The notes under the pieces are model-generated. The model was not told where the DNA came from, did not search any database, and saw only the letters and a list, made by a program, of their open reading frames with translations. A stretch of DNA of 61,711 nucleotides from Clostridiales bacterium (GTDB lineage Bacteria > Bacillota > Clostridia > Peptostreptococcales > Anaerovoracaceae). Every line of letters begins with the position of its first letter. Within the stretch, counting starts at the first letter, position 1. Made by a program: the position numbers and the translations under genes. This document shows, one piece after another, positions 27,646 to 35,433 of the stretch. The stretch is from contig SVCU01000012.1 of the NCBI GenBank assembly GCA_015058215.1, positions 1 through 61,711 on the forward strand, written 5' to 3'.

Positions 27646-27682
27646 AAAAGCCCCGGAAACTTCCCCGTTCCAGGGCTTTTTT
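27646..27682 (+). terminator. Intrinsic terminator of the ZIP gene
   Basis: AAAAGCCC-C-GGAA pairs with TTCC-A-GGGCTTTT (one mismatch), then a T run. Confidence 0.85.
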
Positions 27683-27684
27683 CA

Positions 27685-27713
27685 TTGACATCCTTTCACT
27701 TCTCTACTATGAT
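27685..27713 (+). promoter_or_regulatory. Promoter of the aminotransferase-dehydrogenase operon
   Basis: A perfect TTGACA and TATGAT with a 17-base spacer, about 54 bases ahead of the aminotransferase ATG. No obvious operator is seen. Confidence 0.8.
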
Positions 27714-27766
27714 ATAAATGGTTATTTATGCGCCAAATTTAATTTTATTAATAGAAGGAGATATCC

Positions 27767-28945
27767 ATGCCCAAACTCAGTGACCGCGTCCATACCTTTA
27801 CCGACTCCGTCATTCGCCGCATGACCCGCATCAGCGACGAGCACGGTGCCCTGAACCTGTCCCAGGGCTTTCCCGACTTCGATCCCCCCAGAGAGATCCT
27901 GGACACCCTGGCAAAAGTAGCCTATGAAGGCCCCCACCAGTATCCCATCACCTTCGGTGCCGAAAACTTCCGTCAGGCGCTTGCAGAAAAGCAGGGCCGC
28001 GCCTTTGGCCGCACCATCGATCCCGAAACCGAGATCGTGGTTACCTGCGGCGGTACGGAAGCCATGATGTGCGCCATGATGACCATCTGCAACCCCGGCG
28101 ACAAGGTTCTGGTCTTCTCCCCCTTCTACGAAAACTACGGTGCCGACGCCATTCTGTCCGGTGCCACCCCCATCTACATTCCCCTGGTGCCCCCCACCTA
28201 CGAGTTCGACCTTTCCCTCATCGAGGACGGTTTCAAGCAGGGTGCCAAGGCCATCATCGTCTGCAACCCCTCCAACCCCTGCGGTAAGGTGTTCACCCGC
28301 GAAGAGCTGATGGCCATCGGCGAGCTGGCCCTGAAGTACGATGCCTTCGTGGTCACCGACGAAGTCTACGAGCACATGGTCTACGCCCCCAACAAACACA
28401 CCTGCGTGGCCTCTCTGCCCGGCATGTACAACAACACCATCACCTGCAATTCCCTGTCCAAGACCTACTCCATCACCGGCTGGCGTCTGGGCTACCTGAT
28501 CGGACCTGCCGAGGTGATCGAAAATGCCAAGAAAGTCCACGACTTCCTCACCGTAGGCGCTGCCTCCCCCCTGCAGGAAGCGGCCACCGTGGGCCTCAAA
28601 TTCCCCCAGTCCTACTACGACCAGCTGCTGGAGACCTACACCGAAAAGCGCAATTACTTCCTGGCCGGCCTGGACAAGATCGGCCTGAAGCACAATGTGC
28701 CCCAGGGTACCTACTTCGTCATGATCGACATTCAGGACTTCCTGGATCTGCCCCAGTTCCAAGGCTGGACCGACCTGGAATTCTGCGAATGGATGATCAT
28801 CAACATCGGTGTTGCCGCCGTTCCCGGTTCCAGCTTCTTCAAAGAAGAAGTGAACCACCTGATCCGTCTCCACTTCGCCCGTGAAAAATCCACCCTGGAC
28901 GAGGCTCTGTCCCGTCTTTCCAAACTGCAGGAGTTGCTGAAATAA
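27767..28945 (+). CDS. Class I/II PLP-dependent aminotransferase
   Basis: 392 residues; AGAAGGAG precedes the ATG. Fold type I aminotransferase: N-L-S-Q-G-F-P-D-F near 30, the CNPSNPCGKVF motif near 168, TDEVYEHMVY near 200, and the Schiff-base Lys in S-L-S-K-T-Y-S-I-T-G-W-R-L-G-Y near 235; the substrate-carboxylate Arg lies in L-I-R-L-H-F near 367. It resembles the KAT/methionine aminotransferase subgroup (Ybdl-like), which accepts aromatic amino acids and methionine. It opens an operon and its stop overlaps the next ATG by one base (TAATG), so the two products probably act on the same substrate line. Confidence 0.93.
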   Translation: MPKLSDRVHTFTDSVIRRMTRISDEHGALNLSQGFPDFDPPREILDTLAKVAYEGPHQYPITFGAENFRQALAEKQGRAFGRTIDPETEIVVTCGGTEAMMCAMMTICNPGDKVLVFSPFYENYGADAILSGATPIYIPLVPPTYEFDLSLIEDGFKQGAKAIIVCNPSNPCGKVFTREELMAIGELALKYDAFVVTDEVYEHMVYAPNKHTCVASLPGMYNNTITCNSLSKTYSITGWRLGYLIGPAEVIENAKKVHDFLTVGAASPLQEAATVGLKFPQSYYDQLLETYTEKRNYFLAGLDKIGLKHNVPQGTYFVMIDIQDFLDLPQFQGWTDLEFCEWMIINIGVAAVPGSSFFKEEVNHLIRLHFAREKSTLDEALSRLSKLQELLK

Positions 28946-30018
28946 TGAACACCCGAAACGTATACTACTGCAACTATTCCATCGGTACCGATGCCTACGG
29001 CGACGTGCCCTCTGTCTGCGGTCTCTACGGCAGAAAGATCCTGCTGATCGGCGGCGAGAAGGCTCTGGCCGCCGGGAAGGACAGACTGCAGTCCGCTCTC
29101 TCCGGCACCGGTTTCGAGATCCTGGACACGGTTCTTTACGGCCACGACTGCACCTATGAAACCATTGCAAAATGGGCAGACCACGCAAAAGCCATCGGTG
29201 CCCAGATGATCTTCGGCATGGGCGGTGGTAAGGCTCTGGATACGGCAAAGGGCGCCGCCGCAAAGGCCGGTCTCCCCGTGTTCACCTTCCCCACCATCGC
29301 TGCCACCTGCGCCGCCACCACGGCCCTTTCCGTGGTCTACCGGGAGGACGGCTCCTTCGACAGCTTCTACTTCTACGACCGCCCTGCCTGCCACTGCTTC
29401 ATGGATCTTTCCATCATCGCAAAGGCTCCGGTCCGCTATCTGCAGGCCGGGATGGGCGACACCATCGGCAAGTTCTTCGAATGCCACTTCTCCGCCCGCG
29501 GCGACAAACTGGACCACAGCTCCGCCCTGGGCCGCGAGATCAGCAATATGTGCTACGAGCCCCTGCGGGAGCACGGCGTACAGGCCATGGCGGACTGCGA
29601 AGCCGGTACCCCCTCCCACGCTCTGGAGCAGGCGGTCCTGGCCAACATCGTCAGCACCGGTCTGGTCTCCCTGATGGTGCTGGATGACTACAACTGTGCC
29701 ATCGCCCATTCCGTTTACTACGGTCTGGTGCTGCTGCCCGGCTTCGAAGAAAAATGGCTCCACGGCAACGTGGTGGCCTACGGTGTCCTGGTGCAGCTGG
29801 CGGTGGACGGCGACCTTTCGGAAGCCCGCCGCCTGAAGGCCTTCCTGCAGGCCCTCAAAATCCCCACCACTTTGAAGGAAATGGACGTTGCCCTGGACCG
29901 TCAGCACCTGAAAGCCATGCTGACGGAAACGGTCACCGGCCCTGATATGGATCATATCCCTTACCCCGTCACCGAAGAAATGGTCTTCGCCGCCATGGAA
30001 ACGGTGGAAACCCTGTAA
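28945..30018 (+). CDS. Iron-type (GldA-like) alcohol dehydrogenase family protein
   Basis: 357 residues, the size of glycerol dehydrogenase relatives. NAD-binding glycine motif GMGGGKALDTAKG at 91-103. The metal ligands are visible: Asp172 (AGMGDTIGKF), His255 (CAIAHSVYYG) and His273 (WLHGNVVAYG). Members reduce or oxidise small hydroxy/keto compounds with NAD(H). Placed directly after an aminotransferase, it might reduce the resulting keto acid or its aldehyde to a hydroxy product; that is inference. Next gene follows after 37 bases. Confidence 0.88.
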   Translation: MNTRNVYYCNYSIGTDAYGDVPSVCGLYGRKILLIGGEKALAAGKDRLQSALSGTGFEILDTVLYGHDCTYETIAKWADHAKAIGAQMIFGMGGGKALDTAKGAAAKAGLPVFTFPTIAATCAATTALSVVYREDGSFDSFYFYDRPACHCFMDLSIIAKAPVRYLQAGMGDTIGKFFECHFSARGDKLDHSSALGREISNMCYEPLREHGVQAMADCEAGTPSHALEQAVLANIVSTGLVSLMVLDDYNCAIAHSVYYGLVLLPGFEEKWLHGNVVAYGVLVQLAVDGDLSEARRLKAFLQALKIPTTLKEMDVALDRQHLKAMLTETVTGPDMDHIPYPVTEEMVFAAMETVETL

Positions 30019-30055
30019 GTTATCCCTCGTCATTGTAAGAAAGTATGTGATTATC

Positions 30056-31396
30056 ATGCAGAAAACTGTAAACCCCAAGAACCTGATCAAATTCATTCTG
30101 GGCTCCGCTTTCGGCATCCTGATGTTCCTGGTGCCCATCCCCTACGGCGATTCCTTCAGCACACTGCTGGAATTCTGCAAGAACTTCCTGAAGGACCTCT
30201 TCGCCGGCAGCCTGGTGTACATCCTGTGTGCCCTGGTGGTCATCGGCGGCCTGGGCAGCCTGTACGACTTCATCTGCAAGCCCGACTGGATCCGCAAGAA
30301 CCACTTCCTCTCCAAGGCTTTCACCACCACTCCCTTCTACCTGGTCTCCAAGCTGCTGGGTGCCGTTGTGGCCATTCTGGTGGTCTTCGGCTTCGGTCCC
30401 GAATGGATCACCTCCATTGACACCGGTGCCACCATGGTGGACCTGGGCTGCACTCTGGTCTGCATCGTGCTCAGCTTCAGCTTCCTGCTGCCCTTCCTCA
30501 CCGACTGCGGCATCATGGAATTCCTGGGCGTGATCCTGCGCCCCGTGGTCCGTCCCCTGTTCCGGGTACCCGGCCGCGCCTCCGTTGACCTGATCGCCTC
30601 CTGGTTCGGTGCCTCCAACGCCGCCGTCATCCTGACCCGCGAACAGTACATGAAGGGCTACTACACCAAGAGAGAAGCCGGTTACATCATGACCAACTTC
30701 TCCGTTGTTTCCATTCCCTTCTGCCTGCTGATCGCCGACACCATCGGCATCGCCAATCTGTTCCCCTCCTTCTACCTGTGCATCTGTCTGGTGGGCATCA
30801 TCCTGGCAGCCATTCTGTGCCGCATCCCGCCCATCACCAAGCTGCCCGATACCTATCAGGAACAGATCGGTAAGCAGCTGAACGAAGATGTCCCCTCCGA
30901 CAAGGGCCTCCTCTCCCACGCTTTGGAACAGAGCTGCAAGCGCGCCGAAACCTTCACCCTGAAGACCGTTCTGAAGGGCGGCCTGGAAGTGGTCATGGGT
31001 ATGCTCTTCGACCTGATCCCCATCGTTCTCTCCTGGGGTACCGTCGCACTGGTGATCGCCACCTACACCCCCGTCTTCGATATCATCTCCTATCCCATGG
31101 GCCTGTTCCTGGATCTGCTGGGTGTGGAAGAAGCCTTCGCCGTAGCCCCCGCTACCCTGATCGGCTTCACCGATATGTTCATCCCCGCACTGCTGATCGG
31201 CGGCATCGAATCCATCAAGACCAAGTTCATCATCGGCGTTCTCTCCCTGGTACAGATCATCTATCTGACCGAAGTGGGTGCCATCATCATCAAGAGCGAA
31301 ATTCCCCTGAAGCTTGGTAAGCTGGCCATCCTGTTCCTGGAAAGAACCATCATCGCCATCCCCCTCATCGTCCTCTTTGCAAACCTGTTCCTCTAA
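30056..31396 (+). CDS. YjiH-like membrane protein with nucleoside-recognition (Gate) domains
   Basis: 446 residues from ATG 30056 (a GTG three codons earlier is possible). About 10-11 membrane spans. Two repeated Gate-like segments are recognisable: near 150-190 (LTDCGIMEFLGVILRPVVRPLFRVPGRAS, then SWFGASNAAVILTREQY) and near 370-410 (IGFTDMFIPALLIGG). This matches YjiH-family proteins, often adjacent to amino acid or dipeptide metabolism genes, of unproven substrate. It lies in the aminotransferase operon, so a transporter for the amino acid or its product is plausible. Confidence 0.8.
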   Translation: MQKTVNPKNLIKFILGSAFGILMFLVPIPYGDSFSTLLEFCKNFLKDLFAGSLVYILCALVVIGGLGSLYDFICKPDWIRKNHFLSKAFTTTPFYLVSKLLGAVVAILVVFGFGPEWITSIDTGATMVDLGCTLVCIVLSFSFLLPFLTDCGIMEFLGVILRPVVRPLFRVPGRASVDLIASWFGASNAAVILTREQYMKGYYTKREAGYIMTNFSVVSIPFCLLIADTIGIANLFPSFYLCICLVGIILAAILCRIPPITKLPDTYQEQIGKQLNEDVPSDKGLLSHALEQSCKRAETFTLKTVLKGGLEVVMGMLFDLIPIVLSWGTVALVIATYTPVFDIISYPMGLFLDLLGVEEAFAVAPATLIGFTDMFIPALLIGGIESIKTKFIIGVLSLVQIIYLTEVGAIIIKSEIPLKLGKLAILFLERTIIAIPLIVLFANLFL

Positions 31397-31426
31397 CAGG
31401 GAATCCGCTGAACTTCCGAAACTCCC

Positions 31427-32347
31427 ATGCAAAAGAAACATCGCTTCCATTTTCCCATCGGAGTGCGCACCGTGAAAACCGCCGCAGCCGTCATCATCGC
31501 CATGATCCTGGTGGATGCCTACGGCTCCTCCGACTATAAGCTGATCTTCGCCACCCTGGGCGCCATGTCCGCGGTGCAGCTCACCTTCAAAAAGTCCGTG
31601 GAATCCTGTCTGACCCAGTTGGTGGGCGTGTTCTGCGGCAGTGTGATCGGCATCTTCCTGGCTTCCCTGGAGATCCATTATCTGGCCGCCACCGCCATCG
31701 GCGTGGTGACGCTGATCACGGTCTACAACCTGCTGCACCTGAAATTCGCCCCCATCATGCCCAGCCTGATCATCGTGATCCTCTGCTCCGTTCCCGGTGT
31801 GGAGCCCCTTTCCTACGGGATCGGACGCTTCTGGGATACGACCATCGGCCTCGCGGTGGGTATGATCATCAACACCCTGGTCTTCCCCTACGACAACCAC
31901 AAGCAGATCCAGTATTCCATGGAAAGCCTGGACAGAGAAGTTCTTTACTTCCTGGAAGACCTGTTTGACGGTGACGACCATCTGCCCGACACCAAGAAAA
32001 TGATGCGCAAGATCGGCCGTCTGGACGAGCAGCTGCAGATCCACGCAGAAAAGCTGTCCATCGGTCACCTGAAGCTGCACCGGGAGGAAGTGAACGATCT
32101 CTGGGCCTACGAGGATAAAGTGCGTCAGCTCATCGCCTACATGAAGGTGCTGGGCCGCATGGACTACCCCGGCCCTCTCAACGAAGAAAACCGGGCCCGC
32201 CTGCAGAAAAACGGTGCCGCCATCGGCGACAAGCGCGTTTTCGATCCGGAAACCGCTTCCGAAAAAGACATCGTGACCAACTACAGCGTAAGCCAGATTC
32301 TGGACCTGCGCCGCGAGCTTCTGGACGAACTGCAAGCCGATCATTGA
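31427..32347 (+). CDS. Aromatic acid exporter (ArAE/FUSC) family protein
   Basis: 306 residues. Four to six membrane spans lie in the first 170 residues (GVRTVKTAAAVIIAMILVD; ATLGAMSAVQLTFKKSVE), typical of the ArAE_1/YgaE-type N-domain, and residues 175-306 form a charged helical cytoplasmic region. Family members such as AaeB export aromatic carboxylic acids; small bacillar members are uncharacterised. As last gene of the operon with an aminotransferase and a dehydrogenase, it could export the resulting aromatic acid; that is inference. No strong ribosome binding site precedes the ATG, suggesting coupling. Confidence 0.82.
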   Translation: MQKKHRFHFPIGVRTVKTAAAVIIAMILVDAYGSSDYKLIFATLGAMSAVQLTFKKSVESCLTQLVGVFCGSVIGIFLASLEIHYLAATAIGVVTLITVYNLLHLKFAPIMPSLIIVILCSVPGVEPLSYGIGRFWDTTIGLAVGMIINTLVFPYDNHKQIQYSMESLDREVLYFLEDLFDGDDHLPDTKKMMRKIGRLDEQLQIHAEKLSIGHLKLHREEVNDLWAYEDKVRQLIAYMKVLGRMDYPGPLNEENRARLQKNGAAIGDKRVFDPETASEKDIVTNYSVSQILDLRRELLDELQADH

Positions 32348-32372
32348 CGGTTCTCTTTCATCGGAGTATAAT
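32344..32372 (+). promoter_or_regulatory. Promoter of the 79-residue membrane protein
   Basis: TTGACG and TATAAT with a 17-base spacer; the -35 box overlaps the exporter stop codon. Confidence 0.75.
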
Positions 32373-32408
32373 AAACTTGTATGAAATCCCTTTAGGAGGT
32401 ACTTTCCC

Positions 32409-32648
32409 ATGGAAATTCTGAAAAACCTGTTCCCCTTTTCTTTCAAGCCCAAAGCAAACTGGAAAGACCTGCTCATCTGGGTCGTTGTTCTTCTGATCGC
32501 TGACCTGGTCTGCGGTGTCATCATCGGTATCCTGGGCCATCTGCCCCTCATCGGCTGGATCGCCGGCATCATCGGCGGCCTGCTGGGCCTGTACTTCACC
32601 GTCAGCATCGTACTGGCTGTGCTGGACTTTCTGAAGGTCCTGAAATAA
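32409..32648 (+). CDS. Small two-span membrane protein, unknown function
   Basis: 79 residues with a strong TTAGGAGG site and its own near-consensus promoter and terminator, so it is surely expressed. Two hydrophobic segments (about 22-40 and 50-72) flank a short loop; the second contains a glycine-zipper-like run (GWIAGIIGGLLGLY). The ends are Lys-rich. Similar short proteins occur widely in Clostridia as hypothetical proteins. No function can be assigned. Confidence 0.8.
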   Translation: MEILKNLFPFSFKPKANWKDLLIWVVVLLIADLVCGVIIGILGHLPLIGWIAGIIGGLLGLYFTVSIVLAVLDFLKVLK

Positions 32649-32662
32649 ACACGGAACACGAA

Positions 32663-32700
32663 AAAAGGCAGAGCGCCCGGCGGCGACTCTGCCTTTTCTT
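32663..32700. terminator. Bidirectional intrinsic terminator
   Basis: AAAAGGCAGAG pairs with CTCTGCCTTTT around a 13-base GC-rich loop, with T runs on both strands. It serves the small membrane protein (plus) and the permease (minus). A second plus-oriented hairpin (GGACCGGC/GCCGGTCC, 32716-32733, then TTATTTTT) follows directly. Confidence 0.85.
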
Positions 32701-32734
32701 TTTATTCTCTTCCGAGGACCGGCTCTGCCGGTCC

Positions 32735-34042
32735 TTATTTTTGATTTCGCTTCTGCACCAGGTGAAAGACCGGAAGCCCGGCCAGGGTCAGCAGGATACC
32801 GATCAGGGACTTCACCGGATCACCGATCAGGGTGCTGACCAGAACGAAGGCACCGCCGGCAACGCCGATGGCGGGAACCACCGGGTAAAGGGGCACCCGG
32901 TAGTTTTCTTTAGCGGAAAGACCTTTCTTCCGCAGCAGGAAAACCCCGAAAACGCCCATGGTAAAGAAGATCCACAGCACGAAGATCAGAATATCGGTGA
33001 GGGCATTGAACGTGCCGCTCAGGACGTAAATGGCCGCCAGAACGCCCTGCAGGATCAGTGCATTGCCGGGAGTCCCGAAAACCGGATGGATCTTTGCCAG
33101 CACACGGCTTGCGGGCAGAAGGCCCTTTTCTCCCATGGCCTGCGGCACACGGGCACCGGTCATCAGATAGCCGTTCAAAGAACCGAATACAGAAACCATG
33201 ATACCGGCGGAGATCAGGGCTGCCCCCTTCTCCCCGAACAGGGCCACCGCCGTATCGGAGCCGGGCGTCTCAGACAGGGAAAGCTGCTCCGGAGACAGGC
33301 TGTTGAACACCACCAGATTGAAGGCCAGATACACCGCGATCACGAACACCAGACCGATGACGATCACCCGGGGCAGGTTCTTTCTGGGGTTCCGCATTTC
33401 CCCGGCCATATTGGTGACACCGATCCAGCCGTCATAGGCCCACAGAGTTCCCAGCACCGCGCTTCCCATACCGGCGCCGATCAGCTCTCCGGACATGCCG
33501 GCAGAACCGGGCAAAGCGCCGGAGAAAGCACCCATGGCCAGAATGATCACGATGGGAACCAGTTTTCCGATGGTGGCCGCCATCTGGATGATGCCGCTGC
33601 AGCGGGTAGAAAGCACGTTCAGACCCACCAGCAGAGCAAGGACCCCAAGGGCCACCAGCCGCTGCTGACCGGTGCTGAGCGGAATGAAATACGCCACATA
33701 CAAAGCGAAGGCGATGGACTGTGCCCCCACCGATGCAGGGTAGGAGATCACCGTCTGCACCCAGCCCAGCAAAAAGCCCCAGCGCCGGCCGTACAGCTCT
33801 TCCAGATAGGTGTAAAGCCCACCGGGCCGGGGGATGTTGGCCGCGATCTCGGAGACCGTCAGGGCTGCCGCCAGGGTCACCACGCCGCCCACCAGCCAGG
33901 CCAGAAGGGCCCCTGCCGTGCTGCCCGCATCCCGGAACACCACAGCAGGCTTCATGAAAATACCGGATCCGATGATGATCCCAACGATGATGGAAAGGCC
34001 GCCGGACACGGTGATGGTTTGTTTCAGATTCTTATTTCCCAT
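32735..34042 (-). CDS. APC-superfamily amino acid permease
   Basis: 435 residues with 12 expected membrane spans. The N-terminal helix motif is GIIIGSGIFMKP near 20-31, the unwound substrate-binding helix of the family; the IANIPRPGGLYTYLEELYG segment near 66-84 and GTLWAYDGWIGVTNMAGEMRNPRKNLPR near 200 place it with the LAT/YkbA-type exchangers. The substrate is probably a neutral amino acid or serine/threonine-like. It is transcribed alone from a promoter at 34095-34123. Confidence 0.92.
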   Translation of the reverse strand: MGNKNLKQTITVSGGLSIIVGIIIGSGIFMKPAVVFRDAGSTAGALLAWLVGGVVTLAAALTVSEIAANIPRPGGLYTYLEELYGRRWGFLLGWVQTVISYPASVGAQSIAFALYVAYFIPLSTGQQRLVALGVLALLVGLNVLSTRCSGIIQMAATIGKLVPIVIILAMGAFSGALPGSAGMSGELIGAGMGSAVLGTLWAYDGWIGVTNMAGEMRNPRKNLPRVIVIGLVFVIAVYLAFNLVVFNSLSPEQLSLSETPGSDTAVALFGEKGAALISAGIMVSVFGSLNGYLMTGARVPQAMGEKGLLPASRVLAKIHPVFGTPGNALILQGVLAAIYVLSGTFNALTDILIFVLWIFFTMGVFGVFLLRKKGLSAKENYRVPLYPVVPAIGVAGGAFVLVSTLIGDPVKSLIGILLTLAGLPVFHLVQKRNQK

Positions 34043-34094
34043 ATGCGCTCTTTTCTTCTTGGCGAGTTCTTAGCAAATTCTTAATATGGAACAA

Positions 34095-34123
34095 ATTATA
34101 CCCAATTCTTCTGTAAAAAACAA
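34095..34123 (-). promoter_or_regulatory. Promoter of the APC permease gene
   Basis: TTGTTT and TATAAT with a 17-base spacer on the minus strand, within a 98-base AT-rich gap after sfsA. Confidence 0.6.
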
Positions 34124-34140
34124 CGAAAAGCGGATTGGAT

Positions 34141-34929
34141 TTACAAGATCACCGGAACGGGATCCTTCAGGTTCATGGAATCGGGTGTTACCCGGCAGTC
34201 GCAGGCCAGCACCTGCACACCGTTTGCCGCCGCATGGCGCAGGGCATCGGCAAAGGCTTTGTGCCGTTCTTCGTGGGGCTCAAACCGCACCACATCTTTC
34301 ATCTGGATCACGAAAAGCACCGCCGCAGTATGCCCGGCGGCCGCTGCTTCTTCCAGCCCCTTCAAGTGTTTCATACCACGCTCCGTGGGTGCATCGGGGA
34401 AGCGGCAGATGCCCTCTTCCTCCAGGGTGACCCCCTTTACTTCGATGTAGGCTTTACGGCCCTCCTGCTCCAGATAGAGGTCGAACCGGGAATCCCCCAG
34501 GGTCTTTTCCCGCTGCAGGGTCATAACTTCCGGATCGAAGCCGGGAATGCGGAGGTTCCCGGCCCGCAGGGCCTCTTCCGCCGCTTTGTTGGGAGCCTGG
34601 GAATCCATATTCACAAGGCGTCTCCCCTTTTCCACGGTGATCAGGTCGTAGCGGGTTTTGCGGGGCGCGGCTTTCGGATTTGCCGCCGCGCCGCTGCGGG
34701 CGGCCGATTCCGCCATTTGGCCGCCCTTTCCCTCCGAACTCTGTACCGGACCGTCCTCTCCTGCCCGGCTGTCCTCCAGCCAGACCCGGACGCCGGGCTG
34801 CAAAAGCTCTCTGCAGCGTCCCGTATTTTTCACATGTACTTTTTCTTTTTTACCGTCCAGCTCCACGATGGCCACGAACCGGTTGGGCCGTTCCAGGAAC
34901 CGGGCTTCCCGCATGGTTTTGTATTGCAT
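34141..34929 (-). CDS. sfsA: SfsA DNA/RNA nuclease with an expanded linker
   Basis: 262 residues from ATG 34929 (GGGAAAGGG upstream); SfsA is usually about 230. The N-terminal OB-like part has RFLERPNRFVAIVEL and VHVKNTGRCRELL. The PD-(D/E)XK-type nuclease half has RKTRYDLI, SRFDLYLEQEGRKAYIEVKGVTLEEEG with the E-V-K catalytic triplet, and F-P-D-A-P-T-E-R-G. Between the OB part and RKTRYDL there is a roughly 30-residue insertion rich in Gly, Ser, Ala and Glu, where relatives have only a short N-P-K linker. Originally called sugar fermentation stimulation protein, now a nuclease. Confidence 0.93.
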   Translation of the reverse strand: MQYKTMREARFLERPNRFVAIVELDGKKEKVHVKNTGRCRELLQPGVRVWLEDSRAGEDGPVQSSEGKGGQMAESAARSGAAANPKAAPRKTRYDLITVEKGRRLVNMDSQAPNKAAEEALRAGNLRIPGFDPEVMTLQREKTLGDSRFDLYLEQEGRKAYIEVKGVTLEEEGICRFPDAPTERGMKHLKGLEEAAAAGHTAAVLFVIQMKDVVRFEPHEERHKAFADALRHAAANGVQVLACDCRVTPDSMNLKDPVPVIL

Positions 34930-35070
34930 AAAGGTTTTCCCTTTCCCTTGATTTTCTAAGGTAATAGCCACCCGTCCGGTACCGCTTCGCACCGATCCGG
35001 CTGTCTTTTTTCAGTATACCATATCCCGCCTCATTTTTCGAAAAAAAATCCCATTCCGGCAAAACTCCCC

Positions 35071-35099
35071 TTGCGCTCCTGCAGGAATGGTGCTATGCT
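35071..35099 (+). promoter_or_regulatory. Promoter of the lysA-dapA-dapB operon
   Basis: TTGCGC and TATGCT with a 17-base spacer, placing the transcript start just ahead of the riboswitch aptamer. Confidence 0.6.
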
Positions 35100-35110
35100 A
35101 TTATGGAAGA

Positions 35111-35272
35111 ATGATAGAGGCGCGGAAACGACCATCTTCGGACGAGCCGGCAGGCACAGACTCCGTCGGGAAGCAATTCCGCCGAACCCATTTCAGCAGG
35201 CGTGCTGAATGCGGTGGGCCTGGGGGAAACACCTTCAGGACTGTCTGCAAACTTTGCAGGAGTGCTATCTGA
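35111..35272 (+). ncRNA. Lysine riboswitch (L-box) aptamer
   Basis: The 5' arm GATAGAGGCGCGG and the 3' arm GAGTGCTATCT form the P1 helix of the L-box, including the conserved AGAGG-GC core. Inside, GCCGAA, TGGGCCTGG and GGACTGTC match further conserved blocks, and two long internal hairpins are apparent. It lies ahead of lysA, dapA and dapB, all lysine pathway genes. When lysine is bound the downstream terminator should form. Confidence 0.92.
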
Positions 35273-35285
35273 CCACAGCTCTTTT

Positions 35286-35352
35286 CGATGAACCCATTCG
35301 GCTCATCGTTTCGGAACAGTCGGCAGGGCATTTCCCATGGCCGGCTTTTTTT
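35286..35352 (+). terminator. Riboswitch expression platform: antiterminator stem and terminator
   Basis: A CGATGA/TCATCG stem (35286-35308) is followed by a GTCGGC/GCCGGC hairpin (35319-35345) and seven Ts. The terminator sits 82 bases before the lysA ATG, the arrangement of a transcription-attenuating OFF switch. The exact alternative pairings need folding. Confidence 0.75.
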
Positions 35353-35433
35353 ATGGAAAGCCGCCGGGGCTGCACACTCTTCCCTTTCCCGCAAACGGGC
35401 GGGCACACTCTCCTACGAAAGGCAGGAAACTCT

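Noticed and set aside
30020-32659. Long open frame on the minus strand, about 880 codons
   Set aside because: Antisense to the YjiH-like and exporter genes; His/Gln/Gly/Asp-rich translation without membrane spans or motifs, no ribosome binding site.
35209-35433. 75-residue N-terminal extension of LysA
   Set aside because: The stretch overlaps the riboswitch aptamer and its terminator; the family N-terminus begins right after ATG 35434.
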